From JAHRAW01 sp963693025 (lineage in GTDB: Bacteria; Pseudomonadota; Gammaproteobacteria; Arenicellales; Poriferihabitantaceae), in contig OY843749.1 in NCBI GenBank assembly GCA_963693025.1, positions 992,001 to 1,056,000 of the forward strand: a DNA stretch of 64,000 nt, in the 5' to 3' direction. Positions 49,212 through 60,561 of the stretch are shown piece after piece; position 1 is the first letter of the stretch; each line of letters begins with the position of its first letter. The translations under genes and the position numbers were made by a program. The notes below the pieces were generated by a model that was not told the DNA's origin, searched no databases, and worked only from the letters and a program-made list of their open reading frames with translations.

Positions 49212-51100
49212 AAGATGCGCCGACGCCGATGACAACCGCCGCGAAAAACACGCGCCACGCGAAAACGAAACGCGTGCGGAAACCCAAACGCGCGCGCTCG
49301 ATTGGAATCACCGCGCTGCTGTCGGTCACCATCGCCGGGCTGGTGCTGCTGTCGGTGAGTTCGGTGCTGGTGTTGTCGTCGCAGTCGGCGTGGCAGAGCA
49401 CGCGCGAGTTGTTGCGCGCGCAAGCCGAGTTGGCGATGACGCTGGTCGAGGAGGAAATCCGCAATCACATCAGCCCGGCGCTGGAAATCTCGCGCTACAT
49501 TCACGCCCAGGTCGCCGCCGGGCAAATCTATCCGGGCAATCCGAAAGAGTTGATTGCCGTGTTCAAGGGCGCGCTGGCGGCGGCGCCGCAAATCGCCGGC
49601 GTGGTGCTGTGGGACAAAGAATACAACCGCATGGAAATCCGGCGCTCGGAAAGCGGGCGGGTGTCGGTGAGCGCCGACGCGGAGGAAGTGACGCCGTCGT
49701 TGACCGAGTATGTCGAAGGCATCCGCCTGAGCGGCGCGCCCTTGTGGGGACCGCCGACCGAGGGCGATGAGGAGGCGAATTATGTCAACGCGCACACGCC
49801 GCTCGATTACCGCGGCAGGCACTGGGGCGTGATGGCGACCGGCGTCACCATCAACAACCTGTCCGCCATCGTCAAGCGCATCGGCGACGCGCGCGGCATG
49901 ACCGCCTTCATTCTCTACGGCGATAACGTGCTGGCGCATCCCGCGCTCGCCGATGCGCCGGTGCGGTTGGGGGAAGACGGCTTCGCGCGCCTGTTGACCA
50001 TCGAAGAACTCGGCGACCCCATCATCTCGCAGTTCTACCAAGCCGAATTCGTCACGCCGCCGGGCGCGGCTTTTCAATACCGCGAAGTGGACGATGACGC
50101 CGGCGATGAATTTTTAGTGCTGTCGCGCGTCAACACCGAGTTCGGCGACACGCCGTGGCAGATCGGAATCTACGGGCTGGCGAGGGACTGGGGGAAACAA
50201 TTTCGCCGCCTGGTGACGTCGGTGGTCGCCGGCGTGGTGGTGTTGCTGCTGGCGTTCGGCTGCGCGTTGTGGATTGCGCGCAAAATCTCCCGCCCAATCC
50301 GCAAACTGGCGGACACCGCCGAGCAAATCGGCATGCTCGAACTCGCCAACGTCGGCGACATAGCGCCTTCCAAAATCAAGGAACTCGACGAGCAAGCCGG
50401 CGCCTTCAACCGCATGGTGGACGGCTTGAAATGGTTCGAGACCTATGTGCCCAAGCGGCTGGTGCGCCAACTCATCCACAGCCGCGACGACGCCTCCTCG
50501 GTGGCGTCGAACGAAGTTGAACTCAGCGTGATGTTCACCGACATCATCGGCTTCACCGCGCTCTCGGAAACCATGCAACCCGGCGAAGTCGGCGACTTGG
50601 TCAACGCGCATTTCGAAATCATCGCGCGCTGCATCGAAGCGCACGGCGGCACCCTCGACAAATACATCGGCGACTCGGTCATGGCTTTCTGGGGCGCGCC
50701 CGAAGCGCAGCCCGACCACGCCGAACGCGCCTGCCGCGCCGCGCTCGCCATCGCCGATGAACTGGCGCAAGCATCGTCACCCGGCGCCGCGCACGACCCG
50801 CCGGTGCGAATCAAAATCGCGATTCACAGCGGCACCCTGCTGGTCGGAAACATCGGCGCCAGTTCGCGCATGAACTACACCGTCATCGGCGACACGGTCA
50901 ACACCTGCAGCCGCATCGAATCCCTATGCGCCCAATTCGACAACGGCGCCCCCGCCATCATCCTGGTCAGCGCCGACACCGCCCAACTAGCCCAACCGGA
51001 CCCGACGCTATACTTCGAAGAAGTCGGCGAGTATGAGGTCAAGGGACGCAGCGGGGAAGTACGCGTTTGCCGGTTGCGGTGGAAGGGGGAGTCGGGGTAG
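49208..51100 (+). CDS. Membrane adenylate/guanylate cyclase with extracytoplasmic sensor and HAMP
   Basis: The 630 residues have a basic cytoplasmic N-terminus and a first membrane helix at about 34-56. A periplasmic sensor of ~270 residues (dCache-like) follows, then a second helix at about 340-358 and a HAMP domain (R-K-I-S-R-P-I-R-K-L-A near 360). The class III cyclase domain starts at about 430: S-V-M-F-T-D-I-I-G-F-T near 441 with the first metal aspartate, D-K-Y-I-G-D-S-V-M near 483 with the second, and T-V-I-G-D-T-V-N near 559. It turns an extracellular signal into cAMP or cGMP. Its coupling to dgcAN suggests sensing of a related compound, which is inference. Confidence 0.88.
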   Translation: MKDAPTPMTTAAKNTRHAKTKRVRKPKRARSIGITALLSVTIAGLVLLSVSSVLVLSSQSAWQSTRELLRAQAELAMTLVEEEIRNHISPALEISRYIHAQVAAGQIYPGNPKELIAVFKGALAAAPQIAGVVLWDKEYNRMEIRRSESGRVSVSADAEEVTPSLTEYVEGIRLSGAPLWGPPTEGDEEANYVNAHTPLDYRGRHWGVMATGVTINNLSAIVKRIGDARGMTAFILYGDNVLAHPALADAPVRLGEDGFARLLTIEELGDPIISQFYQAEFVTPPGAAFQYREVDDDAGDEFLVLSRVNTEFGDTPWQIGIYGLARDWGKQFRRLVTSVVAGVVVLLLAFGCALWIARKISRPIRKLADTAEQIGMLELANVGDIAPSKIKELDEQAGAFNRMVDGLKWFETYVPKRLVRQLIHSRDDASSVASNEVELSVMFTDIIGFTALSETMQPGEVGDLVNAHFEIIARCIEAHGGTLDKYIGDSVMAFWGAPEAQPDHAERACRAALAIADELAQASSPGAAHDPPVRIKIAIHSGTLLVGNIGASSRMNYTVIGDTVNTCSRIESLCAQFDNGAPAIILVSADTAQLAQPDPTLYFEEVGEYEVKGRSGEVRVCRLRWKGESG

Positions 51101-51114
51101 GGATCCCCCTACTT

Positions 51115-51317
51115 CGTCATTCTCGAACGATAGAAAAATAGGGAGCCGATAGGCGACCATATTTTTCATCGCCTTCGGGAATCTCCCTAAGGCTACCGTG
51201 AATTTCAACAAAGCCCGTGCCAGTCTTAGGGAGATTCCCGAGGTCGTAAGTGTCCGGTAAGCCGCCGCTTAAAAGAAAAAGCGCGGCGGCAACGGACACT
51301 AACGCTCGAGAATGACG
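51115..51317. repeat. Dispersed modular palindromic repeat, full 203-bp copy (R11)
   Basis: It has AT-closed left arm, both inner arms, centre, long GC right arm and the conserved ends. Short GAATGACG fragments follow to 51339. It separates the cyclase gene from the carA promoter. It is the last copy seen in the window. Confidence 0.92.
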
Positions 51318-51416
51318 AGTACTTGGGAATGACGAAGTGGTGGTTTGTTGGTTTTCAATGGACGACGCCGCCGGCGCGGTGGCGGGGGCGAGTTGTTAGG
51401 GAGTTAGGATTTTTGG

Positions 51417-51445
51417 TTGAATCGGTGGCGGGTTGGATATAGAAT
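51417..51445 (+). promoter_or_regulatory. Predicted sigma-70 promoter of carAB
   Basis: TTGAAT (51417-51422), a 17-base spacer and TAGAAT (51440-51445) lie 35 bases upstream of the carA start. No PyrR- or ArgR-type operator was recognised with confidence. Confidence 0.6.
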
Positions 51446-51479
51446 TGGGCGCACGATAATTACCAAGCAGGGAGACACC

Positions 51480-52642
51480 TTGACCAACCCGGCGTTGCTT
51501 ATCCTTGAAGACGGGACCGTCTTTTGGGGGCGGTCGGTTGGTGTTGAGGGGGTGAGTAGTGGTGAGGTGGTTTTTAATACCGCGCTCACCGGTTATCAGG
51601 AGATTCTCACCGACCCGTCTTATGCGCGGCAGTTGGTGACGCTGACTTATCCGCATATCGGCAACACCGGCGCCAATGCCGAAGATTGCGAGTCGCGCGG
51701 GGTGTTTTGTGCGGGGTTGATTGTCAAGGATGTGCCGCGCGTGCACAGCAACTGGCGTGCGCAGTGGAGCCTTCCGCATTACCTGAAGGAGAACGGCGTG
51801 GTGGCGATTAGCGGCATCGACACGCGCAAACTGACGCGCGCCATTCGCACCCGTGGCGCGCAGAGCGGCTGTATCGTGGCGGGACCCGCGCCGGATGCGG
51901 AGCGTGGGCTGGCGGCGGCGAGGGAGTTTCCGGGGCTCGGCGGGATGGACTTGGCGGGGGTGGTGAGCACCGAGCGGGCATACCGTTGGCGCGAGGGAGG
52001 TTGGCGGCTTGGGCGGGGTTATGCGCCGGCGCCCGAGTCGGCATCGGCAACACCGCCACCATTCAAAGTGGTGGCGTGCGACTACGGCGTCAAGCACAAC
52101 ATTCTGCGGCTGCTCGCCGAGCGCGGTTGCGACATTCACGTGTTGCCGGCGCGCGCCGGCGCCGATGAAATACTGAGCCATCAACCGCACGGCGTGTTTT
52201 TGTCCAACGGGCCCGGCGACCCGGAGCCGTGCGACTACGCGATTGCGGCGATTAGCGCGATTCTTGAGCGGGAAATCCCGACATTCGGCATCTGCCTCGG
52301 CCACCAGTTGCTGGCGCTCGCTAGCGGGGCGGCCAGCGAAAAAATGAAATTCGGCCACCACGGCGCCAATCATCCGGTGCGCGACCTCGACACCGGACGG
52401 GTGTTGATTACCAGCCAGAACCACGGTTTTGCCGTGCGCGAGTCGTCGCTTCCGGCGCATCTGCGCGTGACCCACCGCTCGCTTTTCGACGGCAGCATTC
52501 AAGGCTTGGAGAGGCGCGACAAGCCCGCGTTTTCCTTCCAGGGGCATCCCGAAGCCAGCCCCGGTCCGCACGACATCAGCGGTTTGTTTGACCGTTTTAT
52601 CGAGATGATGCGGGCGCATGCCGATGCATCCGATGCATCCAA

Positions 52643-52646
<4 letters not shown>
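51480..52646 (+). CDS. carA: Carbamoyl phosphate synthase, small (glutaminase) subunit
   Basis: CarA hydrolyses glutamine and channels ammonia to CarB for arginine and pyrimidine synthesis. The TTG at 51480 gives M-T-N-P-A-L-L-I-L-E-D-G-T-V-F and 388 residues, with AGGGAG just upstream; E. coli carA also starts with UUG. The class I amidotransferase nucleophile is in F-G-I-C-L-G-H-Q-L (about 269) and the catalytic histidine and glutamate in G-H-P-E-A-S-P-G (about 353-355). It overlaps carB by 4 bases. Confidence 0.97.
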
Positions 52647-55897
<3,251 letters not shown>

Positions 55898-55904
55898 CGA
55901 CACG

Positions 55905-56387
55905 ATGAATACCGACCGCATACTGCTGACCCACGCCGGCGCCGCCAAACTGCGCGCCGAGTTGAAGCAACTGAAAAGCGTGGACCGCCCCAAGGTCATC
56001 GACGCCATCGCCGAGGCGCGCGCGCACGGCGACCTGTCCGAGAACGCCGAATACGACGCCGCCCGAGAGCAACAACGCTTCATCGAAGGGCGCATCCGCG
56101 AATTGGAATCGAGTTTGTCGGTCGCCGAAGTCATCGACCCGTCGGGGCTGGGCGCAAACGGCAAGGTCGTGTTCGGCGCGACGGTGAAATTGTATGACGA
56201 CCACAAAGACAGCGAAGTCACCTACCAACTGGTCGGCAACCTCGAAGCCGACCTTGAGCAAGGGCGAATCTCGATTCACTCGCCCATCGGGCGCGCGCTG
56301 ATTAGCAAGCGAGAGGGGGATGAAATCGAAGTGAATGCGCCCGCCGGAAAACGGATTTACGAAATCTTGAAAGTCAGTTACGGCTGA
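55905..56387 (+). CDS. greA: Transcription elongation factor GreA
   Basis: It rescues backtracked RNA polymerase by stimulating transcript cleavage. The 160 residues show the N-terminal coiled coil with acidic tip (H-G-D-L-S-E-N-A-E-Y-D-A near 43-54, containing the catalytic aspartate/glutamate) and the C-terminal FKBP-like domain with S-P-I-G-R-A-L. The ATG at 55905 is used; it lies 7 bases after the carB stop, the usual carAB-greA order. Confidence 0.97.
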   Translation: MNTDRILLTHAGAAKLRAELKQLKSVDRPKVIDAIAEARAHGDLSENAEYDAAREQQRFIEGRIRELESSLSVAEVIDPSGLGANGKVVFGATVKLYDDHKDSEVTYQLVGNLEADLEQGRISIHSPIGRALISKREGDEIEVNAPAGKRIYEILKVSYG

Positions 56388-56474
56388 CGGGCGCATTCGT
56401 TGTTGCGCCGCGCGTCGTTGTGCCGTTACGCCGCATCGCGGAAATAAAAAATCGCGGCGTCATCCCATCCCACA

Positions 56475-57389
56475 ATGAAACTCACCGACATCTTGCTCGC
56501 CGTGGTCATCATGCTCACCTGGGGCATGGGCGTGGTGGTGGCGAAGGCGGGGATGGCGCACTTCCCGCCGATTCTGCTGATGGCGTTGCGCTTTGCGCTG
56601 GCGGCGGCTTGTCTGGTGTGGTTTTTCCGCCCGCCGTGGGGCTCGTTGCGGGGGATTTTCTGGGCGGCGTTCGTGGGCGTCACCCTGCAAAGCAGCCTGA
56701 CCTTCGCCGGGCTGCAAGGCATCGACGCCTCGACGCTGGCGTTGCTGCTGAATTTGGAAGCGCCGTTCGGCGTGTTGATCGCGTGGCTATGGTTGCGCGA
56801 CCGCATCAACCTGCGGCAGTTTCTCGGCATCGTGCTGGGGTTCATCGGCACCGTCATCATCGTCGGCGAGCCGCGGCTGTCCGGCAGCCTGACGCATGTG
56901 CTGCTGGTCATCGGCGGTGCGCTGACCTTTTCCCTCGGGCAGGTGATGGTCAAACGCCTGGGAAGCGCGGATGGAAACAAGTCAAAACCCATCGGCGGTT
57001 TCGTCGTGCTCACCTGGCTTGCGGTGATGGCAACGCCGCAACTCTTCATCGCTTCCATACTGTTCGAATCCGCGCAAATCAAAACGATGCTCACCGCGTC
57101 CGCGGCGCAGTGGTCGGCGGTGCTTTATCTCGGCATGGTCATGACCGCGCTCGGTTATGCGTTGTGGTACCGGTTGCTTGGCATCTATCCGGTCAGCAGC
57201 ATGATGCCGTTTTTATTGCTGGTGCCGGTGTCCACGGTGGCGGGCGGCATCCTCTTTTTGCATGAGCGGCTGACCGCCAACATGCTCATCGGCGGCTTGA
57301 TTACCATCGCCGGCGTGGTGATTATCAACTTGCGCTCGCGCTCGCCGGCGCCGCTGCCGTCTCCGCCCCCGCCACCGGCGAAAAAATGA
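56475..57389 (+). CDS. EamA-family (DMT superfamily) transporter
   Basis: This is a 304-residue inner-membrane protein with ten predicted helices in two EamA repeats: first W-G-M-G-V-V-V-A-K-A-G near 16 and A-L-R-F-A-L-A near 37, second repeat from about 145. A proline-rich tail (S-P-P-P-P-P-A-K-K) ends it. These carriers export or import amino acids and other metabolites; the substrate is unknown. It overlaps the next transporter gene by 4 bases. Confidence 0.88.
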   Translation: MKLTDILLAVVIMLTWGMGVVVAKAGMAHFPPILLMALRFALAAACLVWFFRPPWGSLRGIFWAAFVGVTLQSSLTFAGLQGIDASTLALLLNLEAPFGVLIAWLWLRDRINLRQFLGIVLGFIGTVIIVGEPRLSGSLTHVLLVIGGALTFSLGQVMVKRLGSADGNKSKPIGGFVVLTWLAVMATPQLFIASILFESAQIKTMLTASAAQWSAVLYLGMVMTALGYALWYRLLGIYPVSSMMPFLLLVPVSTVAGGILFLHERLTANMLIGGLITIAGVVIINLRSRSPAPLPSPPPPPAKK

Positions 57390-59164
57390 GCGCCGACCAA
57401 CTCATCCTGTTCGCGCTGCTCGGCGCGGTGTTCGCCCTGCTGCTGTGGGGGAAAATTCGCTACGACCTCATCGCCTTCGGCGCGCTGGTGGCGGCGGTCG
57501 TCATCGGCGTGGTGCCGGAGGAGCGCGCCTTCGACGGCTTCGGCCACCACGCCACCGTCATCATCGCGCTCGTGCTGATTGTCAGCCGCGGCCTGTCCAA
57601 CTCCGGCGCGGTTGAACTGGTGGCGCGCCACGTGGTCGCGTCCGGGCGCTCGTTGTTCGCGCACATCGGCATCATGTCCGGCGTGGCGGCGGCGCTGTCG
57701 GCGCTGATGAACAACGTCGCCGCGCTCGCCCTGCTGATGCCCATCGACATGCAAGCCGCGGCGAAAGCCAAGCGCAGCCCGGCGCTCAGCCTGATGCCGC
57801 TGTCCTTCGCCTCCATCCTCGGCGGGCTGATTACGCTCATCGGCACACCGCCCAACATCATCGTCGCCAGCCTGCGCGAACAAGCCCTCGGCGACGCATT
57901 CGGCATGTTCGACTTCGCGCCCGTCGGGCTGGTCGCGGCGGTGGTGGGCGTGGCGTATATCGCGGCGGTCGGCTGGCGGCTGATTCCGTCGGCGGGCGGC
58001 GGCGCGATGGCGGACGCGAGCGCGCGGTTTGCGATCGATGAGTATGTCGCCGAAGTGCGGGTCGGCGAAAAGTCCGACACCATCGGCAAAAAAATCAAAC
58101 AACTGGACGAGCAAGCCGAAGCCGCCGACGTCGCTATCATCGGGCTGGTGCGGCGCGGCAAACGCTTTCCGGGGCACGCGCGCCGCGAAGTCATCAGACA
58201 AGGCGACCTGCTGGTGATTGAAGCGAACGCCGCCGGCATCGACGGGTTCGTCGGCGAATTCGGCTTGGAATATGCGGGACCGCAAAAGCACGACCGGCTA
58301 ATCGGCGAGGACTTGTCGCTGCTGGAAATCGTCACGCCCCAGGGCGCGCGCATCGAGGGGCGCACCGCGCTCGACATGCGGCTTCAATACCGCCACGGCG
58401 TGACCCTGCTGGGCGTGTCGCGCCAGGGCAAATCGTTCCGCGACCGGGTGCGCAAACTGACCATACAAGCCGGCGACGTGCTGCTGCTGTTGGGTCCGAC
58501 CGAGCGGCTGCCGGACATCGCCGCCCGGCTCGGCGGACTGCCGCTGCAGGAGCGCGACCTGCGCGTGGTGCAGCGCGACAAGGCGTGGATTGCGGTCGGC
58601 GCTTTCGTCGCCGCCATCGGCGCCGCCACCGCCGGCGCGCTCAGCCTCGCCACCGCGCTCGCCATCGTGTGCGTGGTCATGGTGGCGTTCAACATCGTGC
58701 CGATTCGCGACCTCTACACATCCATCGAATGGCCCGTCATCGTACTGCTCGGCTCGATGATTCCCATCGGCTCGGCGCTCGAAGCCTCCGGCGGCACCGC
58801 CCTCGCCGCGCAAACCCTGCTAGGTTTCGCGCAAGGCTACGGACCGGTGGTGGTGCTAATACTGCTGATGGTGGTCACCATGACGCTGTCCGACGTCCTC
58901 AACAACACCGCCACCACCATCATCGCCGCCCCCATCGCCATCGACCTGGCCACCCGCCTCGGCGTCAACCCCGACCCCTTCCTAATGGCAGTCGCCGTAG
59001 CCGCCTCCTGCGCCTTCCTAACCCCCATCGGCCACAAAAACAACACCCTAATCATGGGCCCCGGCGGCTACCGCTTCGGCGACTACTGGCGAATGGGCTT
59101 GCCACTGGAAATCATCGTCATCGTGGTTTCGGTTCCGATGATTTTATGGGTGTGGCCGTTTTGA
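57386..59164 (+). CDS. SLC13/DASS-type transporter with two TrkA-C domains
   Basis: The 592 residues carry two blocks of membrane helices with the DASS signature regions (M-N-N-V-A-A-L-A-L-L-M-P near 108; I-G-T-P-P-N-I-I-V near 152; L-N-N-T-A-T-T-I near 510). Between them, at about 214-385, are two cytoplasmic RCK-C/TrkA-C domains (G-Q-x-G-D-x-L-type turns R-Q-G-D-L-L-V-I-E and Q-A-G-D-V-L-L-L-L). Such proteins move dicarboxylates, sulfate or related anions with Na+; the sulfur metabolism hinted at elsewhere makes an anionic sulfur compound possible. Its 3' end is echoed at 59738-59754. Confidence 0.88.
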   Translation: MSADQLILFALLGAVFALLLWGKIRYDLIAFGALVAAVVIGVVPEERAFDGFGHHATVIIALVLIVSRGLSNSGAVELVARHVVASGRSLFAHIGIMSGVAAALSALMNNVAALALLMPIDMQAAAKAKRSPALSLMPLSFASILGGLITLIGTPPNIIVASLREQALGDAFGMFDFAPVGLVAAVVGVAYIAAVGWRLIPSAGGGAMADASARFAIDEYVAEVRVGEKSDTIGKKIKQLDEQAEAADVAIIGLVRRGKRFPGHARREVIRQGDLLVIEANAAGIDGFVGEFGLEYAGPQKHDRLIGEDLSLLEIVTPQGARIEGRTALDMRLQYRHGVTLLGVSRQGKSFRDRVRKLTIQAGDVLLLLGPTERLPDIAARLGGLPLQERDLRVVQRDKAWIAVGAFVAAIGAATAGALSLATALAIVCVVMVAFNIVPIRDLYTSIEWPVIVLLGSMIPIGSALEASGGTALAAQTLLGFAQGYGPVVVLILLMVVTMTLSDVLNNTATTIIAAPIAIDLATRLGVNPDPFLMAVAVAASCAFLTPIGHKNNTLIMGPGGYRFGDYWRMGLPLEIIVIVVSVPMILWVWPF

Positions 59165-59169
59165 TTGGC
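59153..59169 (+). repeat. 17-bp direct repeat, left copy (3' end of the SLC13 gene)
   Basis: TGGCCGTTTTGATTGGC spans the last codons, the TGA stop and five bases beyond. It recurs with one change at 59738-59754. Confidence 0.65.
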
Positions 59170-59218
59170 GGGCGCAATTATGGTAGGGTTTTTCGGCACT
59201 CTTGAACGGGGAAATCCA

Positions 59219-59446
59219 ATGCGGCCCGAAGAAATAAAAAGCGAAGTTAGTAAATTGGCGTTATCAGAGAAGCTGTTGCTGGTTGAAGACATATGGGATT
59301 CGATTGCCGCCGACAATTCGGAGATGCCGCTGTCGTTATGGCAAAAGCAAGAACTTGACCGGCGGTATAACGACTACAAAGAAAACAAACTGAAACTGCA
59401 CGACTGGAAAGATGTACACGCGGGGTTGCGCGATAAATATAAGTGA
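59219..59446 (+). CDS. Addiction-module antitoxin
   Basis: The 75 residues (ATG 59219, preceded by GGGGAA) start M-R-P-E-E-I-K-S-E-V-S-K-L-A-L-S-E-K and contain L-L-L-V-E-D-I-W-D-S-I, the hallmark of short PF09720-type antitoxins that precede ParE/RelE toxins. It would bind the toxin and probably autoregulate. It overlaps the toxin start by four bases (GTGA). Confidence 0.88.
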   Translation: MRPEEIKSEVSKLALSEKLLLVEDIWDSIAADNSEMPLSLWQKQELDRRYNDYKENKLKLHDWKDVHAGLRDKYK

Positions 59447-59724
59447 AACTACATTACACGGACAGAGCAAAAGATGATGTTGAATCGGGTTTCTTGTGGT
59501 ATGAGAAACAGCGGAAGGGGTTGGGGTTTGATTTTTTGGATTGTGTGGAGAGCGCCAACCGGTCAATTCTGGAACACCCGGAAATGTATGCAATGCATTA
59601 CGCCACTTTTAGAGGTTGCACGATTAGGCGATTCCCATTTTCGGTGTTCTACACGGTTGACGACACACGAATTACTGTTCACGCGGTCTTTGACAACCGG
59701 CAAGCCCCTGAGAAAAAACCATAG
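59443..59724 (+). CDS. RelE/ParE-family toxin
   Basis: The 93 residues (GTG start) have the compact RelE/ParE fold pattern: Y-T-D-R-A-K-D-D-V-E near the start, F-L-D-C-V-E-S-A-N-R-S-I, H-P-E-M-Y, R-R-F-P-F-S-V-F-Y-T-V near 62-72 and a C-terminal H-A-V-F-D-N-R. The cellular target (gyrase for ParE, mRNA for RelE) cannot be assigned. It forms an intact pair with the upstream antitoxin. Confidence 0.9.
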   Translation: MKLHYTDRAKDDVESGFLWYEKQRKGLGFDFLDCVESANRSILEHPEMYAMHYATFRGCTIRRFPFSVFYTVDDTRITVHAVFDNRQAPEKKP

Positions 59725-59737
59725 TGGTAAGAGACGA

Positions 59738-59754
59738 TGGCCGTTTTAATTGGC
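59738..59754 (+). repeat. 17-bp direct repeat, right copy
   Basis: TGGCCGTTTTAATTGGC matches 59153-59169 at 16 of 17 positions. It lies 13 bases after the toxin stop, so the two copies bracket the toxin-antitoxin cassette exactly. Confidence 0.65.
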
Positions 59755-59845
59755 TTTACTTTTCGCTTGCGTTATGTTCTATAATTATCAGTCTGTTCGG
59801 GATGCTTTTTGCCCGGCGGCGATTTGAATGTCGGAGGTGAATAAA

Positions 59846-60106
59846 ATGATACAAGAGAAATCAACGCCCTATCAGACCGAGGTGGACCGCAACTATGAAG
59901 CGTTCCGGAAACTCGACGATGATTTTTACCGCAATCACTACGGCATGTACGCCCTGATGAAGAATGAAGAAGTTGTTCAACTGTTCAGCAGTTGGCAGGA
60001 CGCGCGTAAAGCGGCGAAACTTCTATACAATGACGAGCCTTTCTCAATACAGAAAGTGGACAAAGAAAAAATTGATTTAGGTTTCTACTCTTATGCCATT
60101 TTTTAG
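59846..60106 (+). CDS. Small protein paired with a retropepsin-like protease
   Basis: The 86 residues start M-I-Q-E-K-S-T-P-Y-Q-T-E-V, with GGAGG about 8 bases upstream; the earlier ATG at 59828 lacks such a site. The second half, Y-A-L-M-K-N-E-E-V-V-Q-L-F-S-S-W-Q-D-A-R-K-A-A, resembles the DUF5678 pattern (a short two-strand, one-helix fold that displays a 'cell-surface-like' peptide). The function is unknown. It overlaps the next gene by 14 bases, so the two are coupled. A TATAAT box lies at 59780-59785. Confidence 0.7.
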   Translation: MIQEKSTPYQTEVDRNYEAFRKLDDDFYRNHYGMYALMKNEEVVQLFSSWQDARKAAKLLYNDEPFSIQKVDKEKIDLGFYSYAIF

Positions 60107-60530
60107 CGGTAAGTTTTCTAACAAGCAGATTGTTATTAACGTCCTTGTCGGGCTTCCTTACGACGACAGCAGGCCTCCCTCGCCTTTTCCTTTTATGGAA
60201 AATCCTTCTTACAAGGCTTTGATTGACACGGGCGCAACAAATACTTGCATATCTCCCAAAATAATTGAGGATCTTTCACTCATTCCTGAAGGGAAAAGAC
60301 CGGTTTTGACGGCGACACACGAAACAAGTGCAAACTTGTTTCATGTCAGTTTTTATATTCCGATTGCCGCGCAAATTGGGAAAGACCTGAGGTTTGACGC
60401 CCACGAAACATCCAATGTAGAAGTGACAGAAATCATGCAACCTAAAAATTTCGACGTATTGCTTGGCATGGACATCCTCGCTAGTTGCTCTCTGTTTATC
60501 GCCCAAAACAATTTTACCCTCGGTTATTAG
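60093..60530 (+). CDS. Retropepsin-like aspartic protease (clan AA)
   Basis: The 145 residues have the active-site motif A-L-I-D-T-G-A-T-N (D at about residue 45) and the downstream hydrophobic-glycine segment V-L-L-G-M-D-I-L (about 122), the two marks of single-domain retropepsins that act as dimers. No signal peptide or membrane anchor is seen. Start M-P-F-F-S-G-K-F overlaps the small upstream gene. The substrate is unknown; the coupled small protein is the obvious candidate partner. Confidence 0.82.
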   Translation: MPFFSGKFSNKQIVINVLVGLPYDDSRPPSPFPFMENPSYKALIDTGATNTCISPKIIEDLSLIPEGKRPVLTATHETSANLFHVSFYIPIAAQIGKDLRFDAHETSNVEVTEIMQPKNFDVLLGMDILASCSLFIAQNNFTLGY

Positions 60531-60561
60531 TGCGCATAAAAACCATCTCGGAAAATACGGC

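Noticed and set aside
2993..51317. Whether the dispersed repeats form a CRISPR array
   Set aside because: Copies are kilobases apart, about 200 bp long and internally palindromic, with no regular spacers and no cas genes.
59165..59446. Longer antitoxin start at 59165
   Set aside because: The extra 18 residues start within the SLC13 3' repeat and lack a ribosome site; the ATG at 59219 has GGGGAA upstream and the conserved antitoxin start.
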